Source of the DNA: Clostridia bacterium
Lineage (GTDB): Bacteria; Bacillota; Clostridia; UBA1381
Reading direction: 5' to 3'
Assembly: GCA_017521775.1 (NCBI GenBank)
Contig: JAFXBO010000011.1
Span: 1 to 7,820 of the forward strand
DNA: 7,820 nt
Notes under the pieces: model-generated
The model's input: only the letters and a program-made list of their open reading frames with translations
What the model was told of the DNA's origin: nothing
The model's database searches: none
Translations under genes and position numbers: made by a program
Part shown: positions 1 through 7,820 of the stretch, piece after piece
Position numbering within the stretch: position 1 is the stretch's first letter
Layout of the letters: the number at the start of each line of letters is the position of its first letter

Positions 1-392
1 ACTCATATCCGTCATCAAAGGAATTTATGCTTCCTGTCTATCAAATGACAAGACTGATAAAAATAGGTGATTTTTTTCAGAGGCTTGAGGCTTTGTTTGA
101 GTTTGTGTGGTCCTTTGCAGTTTTGTTGTATTCATCGCTTTATCTCTTTGTCCTCTGTTATATATGGAAAGAGATTTTTGATTTAAAATACTATAAGCCG
201 CTTGTTCTTCCGTTTACAATAATAATGTGTGCAACTGCATATTTGCAATCATCAACCGTGAAAATGGCAGGAATACAAAATGTTTCATCATTAGTATCAA
301 TTCCCGTAAGCTTTATTTTGCCGATTGTTATTATTTTCTGGTACACAAAGAAGAAATCAAGGGACACTAAAAAAGAAAGGGAAAGAATATGA
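1..392 (+). CDS. GerAB-type spore germination permease, C-terminal part (5' truncated)
   Basis: The reading frame is open to the left edge (first full codon at position 3), so only the last 129 residues are visible; the family is usually about 360 residues. The segment IGDFFQRLEALFEF, followed by three hydrophobic stretches (around SFAVLLYSSLYLFVLCYIW, PLVLPFTIIMCATAYL and VSIPVSFILPIVIIFWY) and a Lys/Arg-rich end (TKKKSRDTKKERERI), matches the C-terminus of the GerAB/spore permease family of the APC superfamily. Members form the membrane B subunit of nutrient germinant receptors in the spore inner membrane. The TGA stop overlaps the ATG of the next gene (ATGA, 4 bp), which implies translational coupling with the GerAC-type partner. 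An internal ATG at 27 is not the true start because the homology continues upstream of it. A gerAA-type gene would be expected outside the window. The family call is firm; the germinant is unknown. Confidence 0.9.
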   Translation, partial: SYPSSKEFMLPVYQMTRLIKIGDFFQRLEALFEFVWSFAVLLYSSLYLFVLCYIWKEIFDLKYYKPLVLPFTIIMCATAYLQSSTVKMAGIQNVSSLVSIPVSFILPIVIIFWYTKKKSRDTKKERERI

Positions 393-1747
393 AAAAAATA
401 AGCGTTATATTATTATCAATTATGATGGTCTCACTTCTTTCGGGATGCTATGATTATATTGAATCCAATGACCTTTCTTATGTTGTTGCAATAGGTGTTG
501 ATAAAGGAAAAGAGGAAAGCCTTTATAATTATACTCTGCAGTTTGCGCGTCCAACCCAGATTAGCGGAGGCTCAAGCGAAGAGGGAGGAAGCGGTGAGGA
601 GACTATCGGAACGGTAAAGGTTGAGGCTCCGTCAATTTACTCTGCATTAAATGTTGCCAATCATGTTATAAGCAAAACCTTCACCCTTTCTCACACAAAG
701 ATAATTGTTATATCGGATGAGATTGCAAAAGAGGGTATCGGAAGAATAGTCGATTCTGCAGGAAGAAGTACCGAGTTAAGACCTACAGTATTTTTCTGTG
801 TGAGCGCAGGTGAGGCGGGGAAGTATCTTGAGTCGGTAAAACCTGTTATTGAAATTAATCCAGTTAAATATTACAGGCTGATTTTTGAGAGTCCGAATTC
901 ATCATATATCCCTAAAAATGATTCAGGAAGTATTTTTCAAAATTTAAAGGCTGATACAGAACAATGCACCTTGCCATATGTAGGAGTTGGAAAAGGCTCA
1001 TCAGGGGAAAGCTCATCTTCTGGAAGTTCCTCAGGTGGTTCATCCTCCGGAGGAGGCTCATCACAAAAAGAGCAAAGCTCAGGAGGAGAAAATCAGACCC
1101 AATCACCTCAACCATCTTCAGAAAAAGAAAATAACATTCCAATAAATGAAAAAGGCTTTGAATATCATATGAAGGAATATATTGCAGGAAAGCTTGATAT
1201 TGAAAAGCAAAACGAGAGTGAAGTTTTGGGGTGTGCAGTTTTTAAAGAAGATAAAATGATTGGAGTTCTATCAGGAATTGAAAGCGAAATGCTTAATATA
1301 TTATCAGGAAGATTTACAAACGGATACTCTGTTTTATATGTCCCCCAAACACCGGATAATCCTGCTACAATAAGAATTGAACAACAAAAAAAGCCCAAAA
1401 TAGATATAAGTATAGAAGATGGAATTCCCAAAATAAAAATCAAACTTGCACTTTTAGGAAATTTTGTATCTGTTCCTACTGATTATATAATAGAAAACGA
1501 GCTTTTGGAATTTGAAGAAAGCACATCACAATATATTGAGGAATTTGCACTGGAATTATTAGATAAGACAGTTAAAGAGTATAATTCCGATATTGTCGGT
1601 TTTGGAAAAAATGCAAAAGGTAAATTTTTAACCAACAAGGAATTTGAGGACTTTAACTGGAACGAAGCTTATAAAAACGCACAAATTTCCTGCGAGGTTG
1701 AATTCAGTATAAGAAGAACTGGACTGACTATGCGCTCGTCCGAATAG
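389..1747 (+). CDS. Ger(x)C family spore germination lipoprotein (germinant receptor C subunit)
   Basis: This 452-residue protein starts with a lipoprotein signal peptide: MKK, a hydrophobic run, then the lipobox LSGC with the lipidated Cys at residue 20. Right after it, the WD/YD-type opening and the segment SYVVAIGVDKG followed by YTLQFARP are typical of the GerAC N-terminal domain. The C-terminal domain ends in FNWNEAYKNAQISCEVEFSI and then RRTG, the usual signature of the family. The C subunit is a membrane-anchored lipoprotein on the outer face of the spore inner membrane and works with the A and B subunits. The start overlaps the gerAB-type stop by 4 bp; AAAGGG at 376-381 lies 7 nt before the ATG. 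Unusual features are a Ser/Gly/Gln/Glu low-complexity linker at residues 201-248 and a shorter Gly/Ser/Glu patch at about 59-71. They make the protein longer than the usual 370-400 residues. The family call is secure. Confidence 0.93.
   Translation: MKKISVILLSIMMVSLLSGCYDYIESNDLSYVVAIGVDKGKEESLYNYTLQFARPTQISGGSSEEGGSGEETIGTVKVEAPSIYSALNVANHVISKTFTLSHTKIIVISDEIAKEGIGRIVDSAGRSTELRPTVFFCVSAGEAGKYLESVKPVIEINPVKYYRLIFESPNSSYIPKNDSGSIFQNLKADTEQCTLPYVGVGKGSSGESSSSGSSSGGSSSGGGSSQKEQSSGGENQTQSPQPSSEKENNIPINEKGFEYHMKEYIAGKLDIEKQNESEVLGCAVFKEDKMIGVLSGIESEMLNILSGRFTNGYSVLYVPQTPDNPATIRIEQQKKPKIDISIEDGIPKIKIKLALLGNFVSVPTDYIIENELLEFEESTSQYIEEFALELLDKTVKEYNSDIVGFGKNAKGKFLTNKEFEDFNWNEAYKNAQISCEVEFSIRRTGLTMRSSE
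989..1132 (+). repeat. Ser/Gly-rich low-complexity segment inside the GerAC-type gene
   Basis: Codons 201-248 of the lipoprotein gene encode almost only Ser, Gly, Gln, Glu, Pro and Asn, with repeated SSGSSSGG-like units made from TCA, TCC, AGC, GGA and GGC triplets. It is imperfect, so it is a degenerate triplet tract and not a clean tandem repeat. It probably forms a flexible linker between the N-terminal domain and the rest of the protein. Confidence 0.8.
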
Positions 1748-1769
1748 TAGATTCTGAAAGGGGATAAAT

Positions 1770-1931
1770 ATGTTAATTATATTTTTGATTTTTGTTGCTC
1801 TTTTAATCGGTGCCATCAAAACAATCAGTTTTTCTGTGTGGAATTTTCGTTCTAAAAATATTGTAGGTGGAATTTCGGTTTTATTTCTAACTTTATTAAT
1901 AGTTTTCTCGGGAATGATATTGCTTAGATAA
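1770..1931 (+). CDS. Small two-helix membrane protein; candidate germinant-receptor D subunit
   Basis: This ORF codes for 53 residues: ATG at 1770, TAA at 1929-1931. A good ribosome binding site (AAAGGGG, about 1757-1763) lies 6 nt before the ATG, and the gene starts 22 nt after the gerAC-type stop with no terminator between them, so it is very likely the last gene of the germination operon. The product is two hydrophobic helices, about residues 2-20 (LIIFLIFVALLIGAIKTI) and 32-52 (VGGISVLFLTLLIVFSGMI), joined by a short polar turn FSVWNFRSKN. In Bacillus, several germinant-receptor operons carry a small 'D' gene encoding a protein of about 55-80 residues with two predicted membrane helices that modulates germination rate. 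Length, topology and position fit this class. The assignment rests on these features and not on recognised sequence identity. A translated small membrane protein is likely; the D-subunit role is an inference. Confidence 0.72.
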   Translation: MLIIFLIFVALLIGAIKTISFSVWNFRSKNIVGGISVLFLTLLIVFSGMILLR

Positions 1932-1964
1932 ATTATTGTTTAGCCTTGCTAAACAATAATTTAT
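1928..1964 (+). terminator. Perfect 17-bp inverted repeat, probable operon terminator
   Basis: Arms 1928-1944 and 1948-1964 are exact reverse complements around the 3-nt loop CTT. The core is GTTTAGC/GCTAAAC and the outer stem is A/T only. The repeat includes the stop codon of the small ORF. The sequence after the core is AATAATTTATTTG, U-rich but interrupted by A, so it is a non-canonical intrinsic terminator. Because it touches the -35 box of the next promoter, it could also act as a DNA dyad (operator), but nothing seen supports this directly. Confidence 0.7.
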
Positions 1965-1993
1965 TTGACATATTAATAAAAAAGTTGTAGAAT
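1965..1993 (+). promoter_or_regulatory. Sigma-A promoter of the Gx-transporter gene
   Basis: A perfect -35 box TTGACA (1965-1970) is followed after 17 bp by TAGAAT (1988-1993), 5 of 6 matches to TATAAT. The predicted transcription start is near 2000, giving a leader of about 60 nt. A small hairpin, GCACC-GACA-GGTGC (2030-2043), lies just before two GGGTGA-like ribosome-binding candidates (2044-2049 and 2052-2057). Confidence 0.8.
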
Positions 1994-2060
1994 ATGCACA
2001 TAAGCAGATTATAAAAACAGTATTTCAATGCACCGACAGGTGCGGGTGAATGGGTGAAAT

Positions 2061-2546
2061 ATGAAAACTAAGAAATTAACATTATGTGCAATACTTTCTG
2101 CACTTGCAATCGTATTCGGATACATAGAAACATTAATCGGGACACCTGTGATGATTCCCGGAGTCAAGTGGGGATTGGGGAATATTGTTGTTCTTTTAGC
2201 ACTTTACAAGCTTGATAAGAGATATGCATTTCTTATTATGTTTATAAAGGTTATCACCTCATCGGCACTTTTTGGTTCGCCATCAGTATTTATATACTCT
2301 CTTTGTGGTGGAGCTTTAAGCTTTTTTGTAATGGTTTTATTGAAGAAATGGAATTTTCACATCGTGAGTGTGAGTATTGGTGGGGGAATATCGCATAATA
2401 TTGGGCAGTTGGTTTGTGCATCAATTATGATGAGAACTGTGACAGTTTTTTCATATCTTCCTGTTTTAATTGTATTCGGAGCAGTGAGTGCAGTTGTGAC
2501 AGGGATGTTGGCAAAAATAATATTAAAGAGGCTATCCAATGGATAG
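2061..2546 (+). CDS. Gx transporter family membrane protein (Hpre_diP_synt_I family)
   Basis: The 161-residue protein is highly hydrophobic, with about five or six membrane segments (roughly residues 7-25, 38-50, 55-74, 76-95, 101-124 and 130-152). Conserved family stretches are visible: PGVKWGLGNIV (33-43), the LFGSPSVFIYSLCGG region (70-84) and GGGISHNIGQL (107-117). These match the family once annotated as 'heptaprenyl diphosphate synthase component I' and now usually called Gx transporter family protein, which resembles ECF S components. I would not predict prenyl synthase activity; a membrane transport role is more likely and the substrate is unknown. Length is normal for the family. The gene is monocistronic: its own promoter lies upstream and an intrinsic terminator overlaps its TAG stop. 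No ApbE, NusG-like or ECF ATPase partner is present in the window. The start at 2061 follows GGGTGA-type sites at 2044 (spacing long) and 2052 (spacing short), neither ideal. Confidence 0.88.
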   Translation: MKTKKLTLCAILSALAIVFGYIETLIGTPVMIPGVKWGLGNIVVLLALYKLDKRYAFLIMFIKVITSSALFGSPSVFIYSLCGGALSFFVMVLLKKWNFHIVSVSIGGGISHNIGQLVCASIMMRTVTVFSYLPVLIVFGAVSAVVTGMLAKIILKRLSNG

Positions 2547-2559
2547 CCTCATATTTTTT
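2528..2559. terminator. Bidirectional intrinsic terminator between convergent genes
   Basis: A perfect 10-bp stem, GAGGCTATCC / GGATAGCCTC (2528-2537 and 2541-2550), has loop AAT. On the + strand it is followed by ATA and six T (2554-2559). On the - strand the hairpin is preceded by the matching A-tract and followed by TTTAATATTATTTTT, so it can end both transcripts. The TAG stop of the Gx-transporter gene lies inside the right arm, and the stop of the minus-strand gene begins at 2560. Confidence 0.93.
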
Positions 2560-3529
2560 AGTCCTTATTTCTTGTTAATGCTTCTAAGTCAGAATGTGAG
2601 AATTTGTCCTTATAGATATCGTTTGCACCTGTTGACTTTTTCTTGTACTTCTGATTATCCTCTTCTGCCTGTGCTCTTGTCATAATCCCCTGAGAATGCC
2701 ATCTTTCAATTATTTTATCCATATAAGGAAAGGATAGCTTGGAGGTGTTCAATAAACAGGATTCATAAGCTAGAATAATCATATCCTCAGGAATTTTAAA
2801 TTCTTCGCACCATTTATTAAGATACGCCTCTTCGGGAGCAGTAATCGGTCTGTCGGCAATACCCATTGCCTTTCTCAATTTATAAGCAGTTGTATTTTTT
2901 TCCTCTTCACTTGCAATATGCTCCATAATATCCTCTGGTGATATAATACCCTGCTCGTGCCATGAAATTGCAACCTTTTCGATATATCGCATATTTCTTT
3001 TTTCTCTTGATATACAATAATCAAGCAACAATAAGATAGCCTCAGCTGAAAAACCAAGCTCATCATTGAGCCAGTACAGAGTTTCAAGCTCATCAGGGGA
3101 GAGGGGTTTTGCCAAAAGCTCCTGAGCAAGCTGCACCATTTCAGAAAGAGAATTGCTTTCTGAGATTTTTTTTGCAACCTCAACGCTGTCATAGGTTGAT
3201 TTTTTCATGGTATCGGCTTCTTTATATATAACCTGTTCGGTTGCACCAAAAAGCTCGTCCTGTTGAGGTCTTGTCAAAAATTCAACAACACCCTCATCTT
3301 CAATGATCATTCCAACGCTTTTCCAATAGTTAAAAGCCTTAAGAACATCACTCTCCAGCATATCAAGCTCTTTTGCAATTGTTTCGGTGTCGGCGTCCAT
3401 TCCCTTTGATGCTAAGCCAAGGGAATAAAGATAAACCTTTAAAAAGCTTCCGCTGACATTTTTTAAACAATTTTCGATAAAATATACCGAAACAGGTACA
3501 AATTCATTGTTTAATGCAAATTTAGGCAT
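2558..3529 (-). CDS. DnaD-domain protein with two C-terminal DnaD domains
   Basis: With the ATG at 3527-3529 the product has 323 residues. Residues of about 15-85 look like a winged-helix N-terminal domain (FLKVYLYSLGLA, then a helix-turn-helix-like TETIAKELDMLESDVLKAF). Two related C-terminal DnaD (DDBH2, PF07261-type) domains follow at about 125-205 and 215-290. Each ends with the same motif, YIEKVAISWHEQGI (182-195) and YMDKIIERWHSQGI (269-282), which corresponds to the YxxxIxxxW signature for DNA and partner binding. The C-terminus is Lys-rich and polar. In Bacillus, DnaD acts in primosome assembly with DnaB and DnaI; this tandem form is common in clostridia and phages, so a replication-initiation role is likely but unproven. 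The ATG is preferred because GAAAGGA (3538-3544) is 8 nt upstream and the N-terminus MPKFAL fits; a TTG at 3568 would add 13 unlikely residues. It is transcribed divergently from rpoB and has no dnaC/dnaI-like neighbour here. Confidence 0.88.
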   Translation of the reverse strand: MPKFALNNEFVPVSVYFIENCLKNVSGSFLKVYLYSLGLASKGMDADTETIAKELDMLESDVLKAFNYWKSVGMIIEDEGVVEFLTRPQQDELFGATEQVIYKEADTMKKSTYDSVEVAKKISESNSLSEMVQLAQELLAKPLSPDELETLYWLNDELGFSAEAILLLLDYCISREKRNMRYIEKVAISWHEQGIISPEDIMEHIASEEEKNTTAYKLRKAMGIADRPITAPEEAYLNKWCEEFKIPEDMIILAYESCLLNTSKLSFPYMDKIIERWHSQGIMTRAQAEEDNQKYKKKSTGANDIYKDKFSHSDLEALTRNKD

Positions 3530-3537
3530 AAACTTTT

Positions 3538-3544
3538 TCCTTTC
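3538..3544 (-). promoter_or_regulatory. Ribosome binding site fixing the dnaD-like start
   Basis: Read on the minus strand this is GAAAGGA, 8 nt before ATG 3529. No comparable site precedes the upstream TTG at 3568, so the shorter 323-residue protein is chosen. Confidence 0.75.
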
Positions 3545-3566
3545 TAAAAAAGTGCAGAACACTAGC

Positions 3567-3622
3567 AAAAATAAAAAAATTTTCCTATTTCTCTTGACAC
3601 AACAAAAGAAATATGATATTAT
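3567..3622 (+). promoter_or_regulatory. Strong sigma-A promoter of rpoB with A/T-rich UP-like region
   Basis: A perfect -35 box TTGACA (3594-3599) is followed after 17 bp by TATTAT (3617-3622), preceded by TG at 3614-3615 (extended -10, TGATATTAT). Upstream, 3567-3590 is an A/T tract placed where an UP element would lie. The predicted start is near 3629, which leaves a leader of about 158 nt before rpoB. This promoter lies within the region predicted to be transcribed as the 5' leader of the minus-strand dnaD-like gene. Confidence 0.8.
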
Positions 3623-3641
3623 AAGTTATTGTATAATAGTA

Positions 3642-3676
3642 ATAATATGGGCTTATTGTCCTCTGTTTCCTATTAT
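3642..3676 (+). other. Imperfect A/T-rich inverted repeat in the overlap of two leaders
   Basis: ATAATA-t-GG (3642-3650) can pair with CCTATTAT (3669-3676), eight pairs with one bulged T and an 18-nt loop. It lies exactly between the predicted starts of the rpoB and dnaD-like transcripts. The structure is weak and may be chance in A/T-rich DNA. Confidence 0.3.
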
Positions 3677-3683
3677 GGGAATA

Positions 3684-3712
3684 ATTATATCATAAGAAAA
3701 AGGAAAAATCAA
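3684..3712 (-). promoter_or_regulatory. Sigma-A extended -10 promoter of the dnaD-like gene
   Basis: Read on the minus strand: TTGATT (3712-3707), 17 bp, then TATAAT (3689-3684) with TGA directly before it (extended -10, TGATATAAT). The predicted start is near 3677, giving a leader of about 148 nt to the ATG at 3529. It lies downstream of the rpoB promoter, so the two promoters point at each other. Confidence 0.68.
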
Positions 3713-3786
3713 TAGGGAAAAAAATTATTTTATAATTATCAAAGAGACATATTTTACTTTAAAAATCTCAAAGAGGTGATTGATGA

Positions 3787-7820
<4,034 letters not shown>

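Noticed and set aside
912..1142. Minus-strand ORF within the gerAC-type gene
   Set aside because: It lies opposite a clear coding frame, has no recognisable domain, and arises from the low-complexity stretch.
2050..2064. Four-codon ORF (ATG GGT GAA ATA TGA) overlapping the Gx-transporter start
   Set aside because: Its ribosome binding site would be only one base from the ATG; it is probably a by-product of the duplicated GGGTGA.
3530..3568. Upstream TTG start for the dnaD-like gene adding 13 residues
   Set aside because: The ATG at 3529 has a well-spaced GAAAGGA site; the TTG has none and the extra residues do not fit the family start.
3731..3736. Second TATAAT-like box closer to rpoB
   Set aside because: No acceptable -35 box lies 16-18 bp upstream; the region is simply A/T-rich.
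3530..3786. Riboswitch, T-box or tRNA in the rpoB leader
   Set aside because: No conserved motif or stable multi-stem structure could be found; only weak A/T-rich pairing is present.

Overview
The window comes from a low-GC, endospore-forming member of the Bacillota, most likely class Clostridia. The evidence is the tail of a GerA-type spore germinant-receptor operon, a tandem DnaD-domain protein, a Gx-transporter family protein, and a Firmicutes-type RpoB followed by RpoC. Genus or family cannot be fixed from this sequence alone.

Left block (1-1964, + strand): the 3' end of a gerAB-type permease gene overlaps a gerAC-type lipoprotein gene by 4 bp. Then comes an unlisted 53-residue, two-membrane-helix ORF (1770-1931) that looks like the small D subunit of some germinant-receptor operons. 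The block closes with a perfect 17-bp inverted repeat that overlaps the small ORF's stop codon. These proteins would sit in the inner membrane of the spore and respond to germinants.

Middle block (1965-3529): a near-consensus sigma-A promoter directly abuts that hairpin and drives a solitary Gx-transporter family membrane protein. This gene converges with a minus-strand gene for a protein with two DnaD domains. The two share one bidirectional intrinsic terminator (2528-2559) that overlaps the stop codon of the first.

Right block (3530-7820): the 257-bp gap between the dnaD-like gene and rpoB holds two strong extended -10 promoters. They face each other, so the predicted 5' ends of the two transcripts overlap by about 50 nt. 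rpoB is complete (1269 residues) and is followed after 16 nt by the start of rpoC (TTG start, cut by the window edge). rpoB is not preceded by rplJ-rplL, its usual neighbours.

Most of the window is ordinary, and I see no CRISPR array, insertion sequence, tRNA or rRNA. The points most worth a second look are: Cys in place of a near-invariant active-site Arg in RpoB (residue 663), the candidate D-subunit gene, the facing promoters at dnaD/rpoB, the long acidic RpoB tail, and the Ser/Gly linker inside the GerAC protein.
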